Notes: generated by a model not told the origin, from the letters alone. Shown: positions 1-6,350, numbered from the stretch's first letter. The stretch is DNA of 6,512 nucleotides from a bacterium (GCA_023130215.1 JAGMAN010000047.1:1-6512), one strand, 5' to 3'. Translations and numbers: made by a program.

Positions 1-204
1 AAGAAGAGAAAGAGTAAACAGGGAAGTTCATGGTTATTCAGTGCAGATTACCGTGACAAATATGAATTTGTGAGAAAACTGTTTAAGGAATTTAAATCCC
101 TGCCTGCGGATATTAGAATTAATACAACTAAACTTACACCACAAGAGGTATATAAGATTGCGAGCGATAAGTTAAAAATATTCTCAAGAAGTTATTGTTT
201 CTGA
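1..204 (+). CDS. C-terminal end of a possible P-loop (cytidylate-kinase-like) protein, 5' truncated by window edge
   Basis: Frame 1 is open from the first base to a TGA at 202-204, giving 67 residues with no start in view. The stretch KYEFVRKLFKEF followed by IRINTTKLTPQEVYKIASDKL resembles the C-terminal end of cytidylate-kinase-like P-loop enzymes. There an Arg-containing helix is followed by an 'I-N-T-x-K-L-T/S-P-E-E' turn and a final helix. No P-loop or other catalytic motif is inside the window, so the family is a resemblance judged by eye, not a firm call. The Lys/Arg-rich beginning may be a lid or linker. The gene ends 61 bp before the next small reading frame on the same strand and shares no obvious function with it. 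Confidence 0.4.
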   Translation, partial: KKRKSKQGSSWLFSADYRDKYEFVRKLFKEFKSLPADIRINTTKLTPQEVYKIASDKLKIFSRSYCF

Positions 205-265
205 AAATTATTCTTTTTTTGATAAAAAAAGAGCCATTCTTTTTATGCCGATATTTTTTGTTTAA

Positions 266-427
266 ATGAGAAAAATTGATATTGCAAGAAAACAGATACA
301 GAATTACGAAAAATCACTTTCCTCTATCATAAAGAAGATTGAGGAGAGCAAGCATAAAGCAATCACTGATGAATATGTTTTAGAATTCTTAGACCTATCA
401 GAAACTTTTTCAGAATGGCAGTATTGA
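266..427 (+). pseudogene. 53-codon ORF, probable N-terminal remnant of a tyrosine recombinase (alternative: DUF1016-related scrap)
   Basis: ATG at 266 to TGA at 425-427 encodes 53 residues. The pattern N-Y-E-K-S-L...I-K-K-I-E-E-S...Y-V-L-E-F-L-D-L...F-S-E is what the helical SAM-like N-terminal domain of many tyrosine recombinases looks like. The resemblance runs about 40 residues and then stops abruptly where the nuclease gene begins. No catalytic Arg/His/Tyr part follows. A second reading is possible: DEYVLEFLDLSETFSE matches 10 of 16 positions of DPYVLDFLELTDTYSE in the downstream nuclease, with conservative changes elsewhere, although the DNA is diverged. There is no Shine-Dalgarno sequence before the ATG, which favours a remnant over a real small gene. 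Its stop codon lies inside the ribosome binding site of the next gene, so translational coupling cannot be excluded. Confidence 0.35.
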
Positions 428-432
428 GGGGG
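426..432 (+). promoter_or_regulatory. Ribosome binding site deciding the nuclease start at 442
   Basis: GAGGGGG at 426-432 lies 9 nt before the ATG at 442. The in-frame upstream ATG at 415 has only A/T-rich sequence in front of it (gaaactttttcaga) and no purine-rich site. The start at 442 is therefore chosen. The site overlaps the TGA (425-427) of the preceding small frame. Confidence 0.7.
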
Positions 433-441
433 CATTGTTTG

Positions 442-1491
442 ATGAATGATGTGGTGAGAAAAGAAGACCTTCTGGGCAAAATCTCTGTCTTGATTGAGCA
501 GGCAAGGAAGAAGGTTGCCCTGACAATCAATCAGGAGATGGTAATTCTTTACTGGAATATCGGTAAAGTAATCAAAGAAGAGGTAATAAAGACGGATAGG
601 GCTGAGTATGGAAAACAAATAGTGCAATCACTGACTGCACAATTGGTCCCAGCATATGGAAGAGGATATTCTAAAAGAAATTTATGGTATATGGTACAGT
701 TGTATGAAAGCTGCCCAATTCTCCAATCACTGCTTGGAGAATTTGAAGGGTTGAGCTGGACACATGTAATAACTCTTTTGCCCGTGAAAGACAAATTAAA
801 GCAAGAGTTTTATGCTCTCTTGTGTCAGAGAGAACACTGGAGTAGCCGTATACTTAGAGAAAGAATAGGCGGTATGCTTTATGAAAGGACAGCATTATCT
901 AAACTTCCTGAGAAAACTATAGAAATGCAGTTGAAAGAGTTGAAAGAAAAGGACAAGATTACACCAGAACTTGTATTCAGAGACCCCTATGTTCTGGATT
1001 TTCTGGAACTTACAGATACTTACAGCGAAAGGGACTTAGAAAAGGCAATATTGAATGCTTTGGAGAAATTTATTGTTGAATTGGGAAAGGATTTCTATTT
1101 TGTGGCAAGGCAAAAGAGGATTACGCTTGATAATGAAGATTATTATATGGATCTGGTTTTTTATCATAGAAAACTGAAATGTTTTGTTGTAATAGAGCTG
1201 AAACTTGATAAATTTAGAGCAGAACACAAGGGACAGATGGAGCTTTATCTCAGATATCTTGAAAAATATGAAATGGAGGATGGGGAAAATCCGCCATTGG
1301 GGATTATCCTTTGTGCTCAAAAAGGCAGAGAGCAAATAGAGCTGTTGCTTTTGCCAGAAGACAGGATAAAAGTGGCCGAATATTTGACAAAACTGCCGCC
1401 AAAAGAATTATTTGTGGAGAAATTGCACAAGGCTATTCAGGTCGCTCAGCTGAAACTGGCAGAAGGAAAGAGTGAAATTAAAAAGCGATAG
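442..1491 (+). CDS. DUF1016/YhcG-family PDDEXK nuclease
   Basis: The protein has 349 residues, about the usual length for the family, so it looks intact. The N-terminal half (about 8-160) is the helical DUF1016 N domain, with the hallmark stretches ARKKVALTINQEMVILYWNIGK, YGRGYSKRNLWYM and SWTHVITLLPVKD. The C-terminal half (about 165-330) is the YhcG PDDEXK nuclease domain: DPYVLDFLEL, then YYMDLVFYHRKLKCFVVIELK, with putative metal-binding Asp237, Glu252 and Lys254 in the D-x14-E-x-K arrangement, then GQMELYLRYLE. Family members are found in defence islands and with mobile elements and restriction systems. The biochemical role is not established beyond nuclease-fold membership, and a role in degrading foreign DNA is an inference. 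An alternative in-frame ATG at 415 would add 9 residues. The gene is followed after 9 bp by a truncated cas1 on the same strand. Confidence 0.92.
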   Translation: MNDVVRKEDLLGKISVLIEQARKKVALTINQEMVILYWNIGKVIKEEVIKTDRAEYGKQIVQSLTAQLVPAYGRGYSKRNLWYMVQLYESCPILQSLLGEFEGLSWTHVITLLPVKDKLKQEFYALLCQREHWSSRILRERIGGMLYERTALSKLPEKTIEMQLKELKEKDKITPELVFRDPYVLDFLELTDTYSERDLEKAILNALEKFIVELGKDFYFVARQKRITLDNEDYYMDLVFYHRKLKCFVVIELKLDKFRAEHKGQMELYLRYLEKYEMEDGENPPLGIILCAQKGREQIELLLLPEDRIKVAEYLTKLPPKELFVEKLHKAIQVAQLKLAEGKSEIKKR

Positions 1492-1500
1492 GAATGAATT

Positions 1501-1650
1501 ATGCAGTTAGTCATCAATACCCGTGGTTCGTATCTGCGGAAAAGGAATGAGTGCTTTTTGGTTAAGTGCACTCCGGAGGGAGAAACTGAGGAAAAGGTTT
1601 TTGAGGTTTCGGCCAAGAAGGTGAGCAGTATTATGAGAGGACTTCTTTGA
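1501..1650 (+). pseudogene. cas1: Truncated cas1 (N-terminal fragment of the CRISPR integrase)
   Basis: ATG at 1501 begins MQLVINTRGSYLRKRNECF, continues LVK, and after an acidic insert reaches KVFEVSAKKVSSI. This is the start of the beta-strand-rich N-terminal domain of Cas1, the integrase that inserts spacers into CRISPR arrays. The resemblance ends at codon 44 (about 1632), where the family normally continues with a hydrophobic I-L/V-T-T/N segment. Instead the frame reads M-R-G-L-L and stops at 1648-1650, inside DNA that is the antisense of the etfA 3' end. The catalytic Glu, His and Asp lie in the missing C-terminal domain, so the fragment cannot act as an integrase. AGGA at 1490-1493 is a reasonable ribosome binding site, 7 nt before the ATG and overlapping the nuclease stop. 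No Cas2, repeats or other cas genes are visible. Confidence 0.75.
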
Positions 1651-2821
1651 ATTTCTTAGTCAGGGTGGGGACGACCTGGAAGAGGTCGCCTACTATTCCA
1701 TAGGTAGCTATATTGAAGATGGGAGCATTGGGGTCTTTATTTATGGCCACGATGTTATCCGAGGACCTCATTCCTACCAGGTGCTGAATGGCTCCTGAAA
1801 TTCCACAGGCGACATATAATTTTGGCTGAACGGTCTTTCCTGTCTGACCGACCTGATGGTAGGAGGGAATCCAGTTAGCATCCACGGTAGCCCGGGAGGC
1901 TCCCACTGCTCCCCCTAATACTTCTGCTAATTGCTCAATTAACTTAAAATTCTCCGCCTTTCCTAAACCCCTTCCACCAGAGACGATAATCTCGGCTTCC
2001 TGCAAATCAACTACCTTAGTCTCCTCCCGGATAATATCCAAGACTTTGGTAACTATATCTTCCCTGCTGATCTTGGGATTAACCTTAATGATCTCTCCCT
2101 TTCGAGAACTATCTGGACTGGGCTTTTTCATTACCTTGGGTCTCACCGTAGCCATCTGAGGACGATAATGGGGGCAGATGATGGTAGCCATGATATTTCC
2201 CCCAAAAGCAGGTCGGGTCTGACGCAGTATTTTCTTCTCTTTATCTATGTCCAGTCCGGTGCAGTCAGCAGTAAGGCCAGTCTGGATGCGAGCGGCTATT
2301 CGAGGAGCTAATGATCTGCCGATGGTAGTAGCTCCGAAGAGGACTATATCTGGCTTGTGTTCTTTTATTAAATCTGTTAACACCCGGGCATAGGAGCCAT
2401 ATTGGTAATGCCTTAATCTTTCATCGCTGGCTAAATAAACTTTATCTGCTCCATAGCTAATGAGCTCTTTGGCTTCGGACTCCATGCCATCTCCGAAGAG
2501 CACTGCATCTAACTCTTCTCCCAAATCATCGGCTAATTTTCTTCCTTCTCCTAACAGTTCTAAACCTACCGGCTGGAGTTTACCATCCCGCTGCTCGGCA
2601 AAGACCCAGACCCCTTGATAATCTTCCAAACCTTCTACTTTTTTCTCCTCTTTCTCCAGAAGAATAGCCTCAAAAGGGCAGACCTCTACACATGCCCCGC
2701 AGAGGTTACAGTTCTCTAAGATCTTAGCCTTCTCATCAACAATCTCTATTGCCCCAAAGGAACAGGCGGCCAGACACTTCTCACAGCCAGTGCATTTATC
2801 AATGATTATCTCTATGAGCAT
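1631..2821 (-). CDS. etfA: Electron transfer flavoprotein alpha subunit with N-terminal 2x[4Fe-4S] ferredoxin domain
   Basis: The protein has 396 residues, longer than a standard EtfA (about 320-340) because of an N-terminal ferredoxin module. Cys10, 13, 16 and 20 and Cys38, 41, 44 and 48 form two CxxCxxCxxxC cluster motifs. The EtfA N domain follows (about 70-230), with LFGATTIGRSLAPRIAAR. The FAD-binding C domain (about 275-390) carries SGGRGLG, GASRATVDANW, QVGQTGKTV and GISGAIQHLVG. In the family, such proteins pair with EtfB to pass electrons between NADH or ferredoxin and a flavin dehydrogenase in the cytoplasm. Ferredoxin-domain EtfA proteins occur in electron-bifurcating complexes of anaerobes such as lactate or caffeyl-CoA systems. 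The start is coupled to the etfB stop (TAATG), with AAGG 7 nt upstream. The C-terminus is full length, but its TAA sits on the junction with the cas1 fragment. The physiological partner is not in the window. Confidence 0.95.
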   Translation of the reverse strand: MLIEIIIDKCTGCEKCLAACSFGAIEIVDEKAKILENCNLCGACVEVCPFEAILLEKEEKKVEGLEDYQGVWVFAEQRDGKLQPVGLELLGEGRKLADDLGEELDAVLFGDGMESEAKELISYGADKVYLASDERLRHYQYGSYARVLTDLIKEHKPDIVLFGATTIGRSLAPRIAARIQTGLTADCTGLDIDKEKKILRQTRPAFGGNIMATIICPHYRPQMATVRPKVMKKPSPDSSRKGEIIKVNPKISREDIVTKVLDIIREETKVVDLQEAEIIVSGGRGLGKAENFKLIEQLAEVLGGAVGASRATVDANWIPSYHQVGQTGKTVQPKLYVACGISGAIQHLVGMRSSDNIVAINKDPNAPIFNIATYGIVGDLFQVVPTLTKKFKEVLS

Positions 2822-3612
2822 TAAATGACCTTGGCCTCCCTTAACTTGGAAACTAATGCTTCTACTTGCTCAGGGACGGTTCCCTCTAAGAGCTCCCCCT
2901 TGCCCGGTGGTTCAGGAGTGAAGATCTTTATGACCTGAGTTGGGGAACCATCCAGGCCAATTCTTTCCTTATCTAAATCAAGGTCAGTTGCTTTCCAAAC
3001 AGGAATCTGTGCCTTTTTTGCCCTTAATACACCACGCATTGAAGAATAACGGGGCTCATTCATCTCCTTGGTCACCATAAAGACCGCAGGCAATTTTGTC
3101 TCAACCACTTCGAAAGCGTCTTCTAAGGTTCTCTGTGCTTTCACCTTGCTATTTTCGATCTCCAATTTCCGCACATAAGTTATCTGGGGCAGTCCCAGTC
3201 GTTCAGCTACTCCCGGTCCCACCTGTGCAGTGTCTCCATCAATAGCTTGCTTGCCAAAGAGAATAAGGTCGAACTGGCCTATCTTCTTAATGGCGGTAGA
3301 CAAAGCATAAGAGGTAGCCAGAGTATCAGACCCAATGAGGGCAGGGTCACTGAGCAGTATGGCCTCATCAGCTCCCATAGCTAAGGCTTTTCTAAGAGCC
3401 TCCTCTGCCTGAGGTGGCCCCATAGTAATGACAGTTACTTTGCCTCCATGTTTTTCCTTAAGGCGAAGAGCCTCCTCAATAGCATTCTCGTCGAATGGAT
3501 TGATGATAGAAGGAATCCCTTCCCGAATGAGGGTATTTGTCTCACCATTTATTCTCACGCTACCGAGGGATTCGGTATCCGGCACCTGTTTTATACAGAC
3601 AATAATATTCAT
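2821..3612 (-). CDS. etfB: Electron transfer flavoprotein beta subunit
   Basis: The protein has 263 residues, the normal length for EtfB. It starts with [15 protein letters not shown], typical of the family, and has [16 protein letters not shown] (38-53), the nucleotide-binding segment [18 protein letters not shown] (123-140), and the EtfB signature [16 protein letters not shown] (185-200). It forms the heterodimer with EtfA. In bifurcating Etfs the beta subunit holds a second FAD where ordinary Etfs hold AMP; which one applies here cannot be decided by eye. Its ATG overlaps the threonine synthase TGA (ATGA, 3609-3612) and its TAA overlaps the etfA ATG. I see no good Shine-Dalgarno sequence before it, so translation is probably coupled to the upstream gene. 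Confidence 0.95.
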   Translation of the reverse strand: MNIIVCIKQVPDTESLGSVRINGETNTLIREGIPSIINPFDENAIEEALRLKEKHGGKVTVITMGPPQAEEALRKALAMGADEAILLSDPALIGSDTLATSYALSTAIKKIGQFDLILFGKQAIDGDTAQVGPGVAERLGLPQITYVRKLEIENSKVKAQRTLEDAFEVVETKLPAVFMVTKEMNEPRYSSMRGVLRAKKAQIPVWKATDLDLDKERIGLDGSPTQVIKIFTPEPPGKGELLEGTVPEQVEALVSKLREAKVI

Positions 3613-4670
3613 TCTGAAAAACCAATTTCTTTGAGGACAGCATCTACCTGGACAGGAATTATAACTGGCTCTCCCACTACCTTTACTGCCCGGTCTGGAT
3701 CCTTCAGTCCATGTCCGGTGATAATACAGACTATACTTTCCCCCGGCTTAAAGTAGCCCTTCTTACTCAGCTTAATTAATCCAGCCAAGCCAGCGGCTGA
3801 AGCGGGCTCCACAAAAATTCCTTCTAAGTTAGCTAACATTTTATAAGCATTGATAATTTCCTCATCACTCACCATATCAATCATCCCGCCTGATTCGTCC
3901 CGGGCAGCTTCCGCTCTTTTCCAACTGGCCGGGTTGCCGATTCTAATGGCAGTAGCAATCGTTTCCGGGTTCTCAATGGGATGTCCTCTGACAATGGGAG
4001 CGGCTCCCTCTGCCTGAAAACCCATCATCTTAGGGAGCTTCTCCGCATTACCGGCTTTGTGGTACTCCTTATATCCTTTCCAGTAAGCAGTAATATTGCC
4101 GGCATTTCCCACAGGCATGAATTGATAATCGGGTGAATCGCCTAAGACATCAATGATTTCAAAGGCGGCCGTTTTCTGCCCCTCAATCCGATTGGGGTTG
4201 AGGGAATTAACCAAGGTAATGGGATATTTAGAGGTAATCTCTCTTACTAAATTCAGAGCATCATCGAAATTCCCATCTACGGCCAATACCTTAGCCCCAT
4301 GCACTAAAGCCTGGGCCAGTTTCCCTAAGGCAATGGCCCCTTTGGGAATCAAGACGATGCACTTCATCTTACCCCGAGCGGCATAGGCGGCGGCCGAGGC
4401 AGAAGTGTTCCCGGTGGAGGCGCACATCACTGCCTTTGAGCTTTCCTCCAGGGCTTTCGAGACCGCTACCGTCATCCCCCTGTCTTTAAAGGAACCCGTG
4501 GGATTCAGTCCCTCATACTTGAGATAAACTTTTAGGTCCTGGCCGAGCGCCTTAACTAAATTCTCCGCCTTAATGAGAGGAGTATTCCCTTCCTTCAGAG
4601 TCACTACCGGCGTCCTATCAGTGACCGGCAAGTAGTCTTTATATTTATCAATTACCCCTTTCCAAACCAT
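3609..4670 (-). CDS. thrC: Threonine synthase (PLP-dependent)
   Basis: The protein has 353 residues, matching the short bacterial/archaeal type of threonine synthase. It converts O-phosphohomoserine to threonine in the cytoplasm, the last step of the pathway. Seen in sequence: EGNTPLIKA near the N-terminus, the PLP lysine Lys62 in [11 protein letters not shown], the [14 protein letters not shown] stretch (84-97), the phosphate-binding PVGNAGNI (186-193) and [11 protein letters not shown] (288-298). The start at 4670 is preferred over an in-frame ATG at 4733. It has GAGGG just upstream, and the extra 21 residues of the longer form (with N-S-M-N-S-M-N) are simply translated intergenic repeat. 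The gene overlaps etfB by 4 bp, so it heads a three-gene thrC-etfB-etfA operon. Homoserine dehydrogenase is the next gene upstream; homoserine kinase is absent here. Confidence 0.94.
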   Translation of the reverse strand: MVWKGVIDKYKDYLPVTDRTPVVTLKEGNTPLIKAENLVKALGQDLKVYLKYEGLNPTGSFKDRGMTVAVSKALEESSKAVMCASTGNTSASAAAYAARGKMKCIVLIPKGAIALGKLAQALVHGAKVLAVDGNFDDALNLVREITSKYPITLVNSLNPNRIEGQKTAAFEIIDVLGDSPDYQFMPVGNAGNITAYWKGYKEYHKAGNAEKLPKMMGFQAEGAAPIVRGHPIENPETIATAIRIGNPASWKRAEAARDESGGMIDMVSDEEIINAYKMLANLEGIFVEPASAAGLAGLIKLSKKGYFKPGESIVCIITGHGLKDPDRAVKVVGEPVIIPVQVDAVLKEIGFSE

Positions 4671-4674
4671 TATT

Positions 4675-4679
4675 CCCTC
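4675..4679 (-). promoter_or_regulatory. Ribosome binding site of threonine synthase
   Basis: Read on the minus strand, AGAGGGAATA lies directly before the ATG at 4670, with GAGGG about 4 nt upstream. The spacing is short but usable. It supports the 353-residue start over the one at 4733, which lies inside a repeat and has no such site. Confidence 0.5.
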
Positions 4680-4697
4680 TCGCCTTACACTGTAGTA

Positions 4698-4744
4698 GTT
4701 CATTGAGTTCATAGAGTTAAAGAACTCAAGCAACTCAAGTAACT
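4698..4744. repeat. 9-bp-period repeat with internal inverted repeat
   Basis: The plus strand reads AGTTCATTG, AGTTCATAG, AGTT, then after a short turn AACTCAAGC, AACTCAAGT, AACT. The left arm is a tandem 9-mer and the right arm is the near-complementary 9-mer, so the whole is palindromic. TTGAGTTC (4703-4710) and GAACTCAA (4722-4729) form a perfect 8-bp stem around an 11-nt centre. It sits in the gap before thrC and would be in the leader of any transcript entering thrC. It resembles short dispersed intergenic palindromes or MITE-like units, but no second copy is in the window. There is no T-run, so it is not a typical terminator. Confidence 0.7.
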
Positions 4745-4796
4745 ATATCATTGATTCCGCTCGAATGAGCATGGTCTTAGCTTTGACTACAGCAAC

Positions 4797-4826
4797 ATGG
4801 TAGCATAAAGAGGGTAGGACAGTCAA
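4797..4826 (-). promoter_or_regulatory. Candidate sigma70 promoter for thrC-etfB-etfA
   Basis: On the minus strand, TTGACT (4826-4821) is followed after 18 nt by TACCAT (4802-4797), with TG one base before the -10 box (extended -10). The -35 matches 5 of 6 consensus positions and the -10 matches 4 of 6. The predicted start is about 4790, giving a leader of about 120 nt that includes the 9-bp repeat. The hom-thrC gap of 196 bp makes an own promoter reasonable, but the operon could also be read from the hom promoter. Confidence 0.35.
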
Positions 4827-4866
4827 ATAAAAAGCAGGAACAAGGTGGGAATGAAAAGGTTCTAGA

Positions 4867-6144
4867 TTAAAAAACTTTTTCCTCTATTCTTATTAGTTTA
4901 GTTTTGCTTTTCACTATAGGAAGTTTATCTATTATCTTAACTGCTTTTTGAGCTTCTCTTTCTACTGCTTCATCAGTAATTATTATTATAGGCATGACTG
5001 CCCCAATTTCTTCACCTTTTTGAATAACCTTTCTTATATTGATGTTATATTTTGCTAAAACAGAAGCAATTTTAGCCAAAACCCCAGGTTTATTGATGGC
5101 ATTAAAGCGAATATAATATTTACATTTAATTAAAGGCATTTTTTTGATGGAAAGCTTTTCAATTGGCTCTGGCAAGTAAATTCCTGAATCATTTGCTATA
5201 TCAATCAAATCGGCAAGAACCGCACTTGCTGCCGGGTTGCCACCAGCGCCTTCCGCTATCAATCCACCATTTCCTCTAGCCTCATCAATGATTTCAATAC
5301 CATTTTCAACCCCTTTAAGTAGTGCCAGGGATTTGTTTTTGGGCACTAAGCAAGGGTGCACTCTAACCTCCAAAGCATTATTCTCTCTCTTAACTATTCC
5401 AAGCAATTTAATGGCATATCCCAACTCCTTTGCAAATTGAACATCTTGTATTTCAATATTTCTTATTCCTTCAATATAAAAACTATCTGGTTTTAAGTTA
5501 TATACAAACGCAAGCCTGACAATTAATATTAATTTATAGGCACTATCTAAACCATCAATATCTAATGAAGGGTCTCTTTCTGCATACCCTAATTTCTGTG
5601 CTTGCTTTAGAGCATCAGAAAAACTCATATCATTCTCTTCCATTTGGGACAGAATGTAGTTAGTGGTTCCATTAAACACTCCCAAAATACTTTTAATTGT
5701 TCCACCGTACTCTAAATGATTTAGTACCTGATGACAACCCGTCATCGCTGCCCGGAACCCCAGGTAACGGTTGTTCTTGTTGGCTTCCCTGAATAAGCTT
5801 TTTCCATGCAAGCCTAATAAATGTTTATTGCCGGTAACCACATTTTTCTTTCTTTTTAGAGCCTCTCTAATTATTTTGTGGGCTGGATCAATACCGCCAA
5901 TAAGTTCAATTACTGTGTCAATTTCAGAATCGCCCAATATTTCTTCTACATTTTTACATAAAATACCCCTAAATGATTTTAGATTTTTTTTCTTTTTCGG
6001 GTCTTTTTCCGCAATTCTCTTTAAATAGAAATTTAATCCATGTTGCTTTTTTAGTTCATTTTTTCTTTCTTCTAATAGGTCAAAAACACTATAACCCACA
6101 GTTCCTAAACCAATAAGTCCTATGGTCAATTTCTTTTCTTTCAT
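4867..6144 (-). CDS. hom: Homoserine dehydrogenase with C-terminal ACT domain (divergent)
   Basis: The protein has 425 residues, the usual length for the Hom-ACT form. It reduces aspartate semialdehyde to homoserine with NAD(P)H. The Rossmann fold is marked by GLGTVG (12-17). TGNKHLL (104-110) has the conserved Lys107. NGTTNYIL spans 158-165. YAERDPSLDIDGLDSAYKL keeps Glu189, Asp200 and Lys204 with the spacing of the yeast catalytic residues Glu208, Asp219 and Lys223. GAGGNPAASAVLADL spans 299-313. The ACT domain (about 345-422) begins RFNAINKPGVLAKIASVLA and is the usual site of threonine feedback control. Odd points: the usual F-E-A-S-V-x-G-G-I-P loop reads FRAAMTGCHQV (130-140), so the Glu and Gly-Ile-Pro are lost, and the gene is visibly A+T- and Lys-richer than thrC and etfBA. 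There is no clear Shine-Dalgarno sequence before the ATG. It may be a divergent or transferred Hom. Confidence 0.87.
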   Translation of the reverse strand: MKEKKLTIGLIGLGTVGYSVFDLLEERKNELKKQHGLNFYLKRIAEKDPKKKKNLKSFRGILCKNVEEILGDSEIDTVIELIGGIDPAHKIIREALKRKKNVVTGNKHLLGLHGKSLFREANKNNRYLGFRAAMTGCHQVLNHLEYGGTIKSILGVFNGTTNYILSQMEENDMSFSDALKQAQKLGYAERDPSLDIDGLDSAYKLILIVRLAFVYNLKPDSFYIEGIRNIEIQDVQFAKELGYAIKLLGIVKRENNALEVRVHPCLVPKNKSLALLKGVENGIEIIDEARGNGGLIAEGAGGNPAASAVLADLIDIANDSGIYLPEPIEKLSIKKMPLIKCKYYIRFNAINKPGVLAKIASVLAKYNINIRKVIQKGEEIGAVMPIIIITDEAVEREAQKAVKIIDKLPIVKSKTKLIRIEEKVF

Positions 6145-6165
6145 TTTTAGGTCTTAGTTGAAATA

Positions 6166-6202
6166 GATAATTATCAGTTTTTAATTTTTTATTTTCTGAT
6201 AA
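6166..6202 (-). other. A/T-rich inverted repeat in the hom leader
   Basis: TTATCAG (6171-6177) and CTGATAA (6196-6202) are exact 7-bp complements around an 18-nt A/T loop. GATAATTATC (6166-6175) is a self-complementary 10-mer sharing one of these arms. In the hom transcript the shared arm could pair upstream or downstream, but not both. The stems are short and A/T-rich, so any regulatory role is speculative. Confidence 0.3.
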
Positions 6203-6280
6203 AAAATCAATTTTTGTACTTTTCCAAATATGTTATTTTAGCAAAAATACAGATTTTCCCCGTAAACGCCATCCGCCAAG

Positions 6281-6309
6281 ATTTTACCCATATCCTTAAT
6301 TGTTGTCAA
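6281..6309 (-). promoter_or_regulatory. Strong sigma70-type promoter for hom
   Basis: On the minus strand a perfect -35 TTGACA (6309-6304) is separated by exactly 17 nt from TAAAAT (6286-6281), a 5-of-6 match to the -10 consensus. It lies in the 206-bp gap between the aminotransferase stop and the hom start. The expected transcription start is about 6274, giving a leader of about 130 nt. This suggests that hom, and perhaps the genes after it, is not dependent on read-through from the aminotransferase gene. Confidence 0.7.
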
Positions 6310-6350
6310 GAAAAATCGGCATTAAAGGTTAAAAAGAAATTGCTATATCC

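Noticed and set aside
211-233. CTTTTTTT/AAAAAAAG inverted repeat after the first gene as a terminator
   Set aside because: The stem is almost all A/T with a 3-nt loop and no G/C core. It is more likely simple sequence than an intrinsic terminator.
415-441. Upstream ATG for the DUF1016 gene (MAVLRGHCL extension)
   Set aside because: No ribosome binding site precedes 415, whereas GAGGGGG stands 9 nt before 442. Family proteins normally begin close to the first helix.
304-627. 107-residue minus-strand frame overlapping the nuclease start
   Set aside because: It is hydrophobic, low in family-like pattern, and antisense to the clearly coding DUF1016 gene. It is a shadow frame.
1-1650. CRISPR array near the cas1 fragment
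   Set aside because: I looked for regularly spaced direct repeats of 20-40 bp on the left side and found none.
3428-3756. Plus-strand frames across the etfB start and thrC end
   Set aside because: They are antisense to two well-recognised overlapping genes and have no recognisable motifs.
4671-4733. Longer threonine synthase start at 4733
   Set aside because: The extra residues are translated from the 9-bp repeat, and the ATG at 4670 has its own Shine-Dalgarno site and matches the family N-terminus.
4759-4770. GCTCGAATGAGC hairpin between hom and thrC as a hom terminator
   Set aside because: The stem is only 4 bp and no T-run follows in the direction of transcription.
6240-6291. 17-codon minus-strand frame in the hom leader reading M-G-K-I-L-A-D-G-V-Y-G-E-N-L-Y-F-C
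   Set aside because: Its ATG lies upstream of the predicted -10 box, so the promoter's transcript would not contain it. It has no run of Thr, Ile or Met codons, and the E-N-L-Y-F likeness to a protease site is chance.
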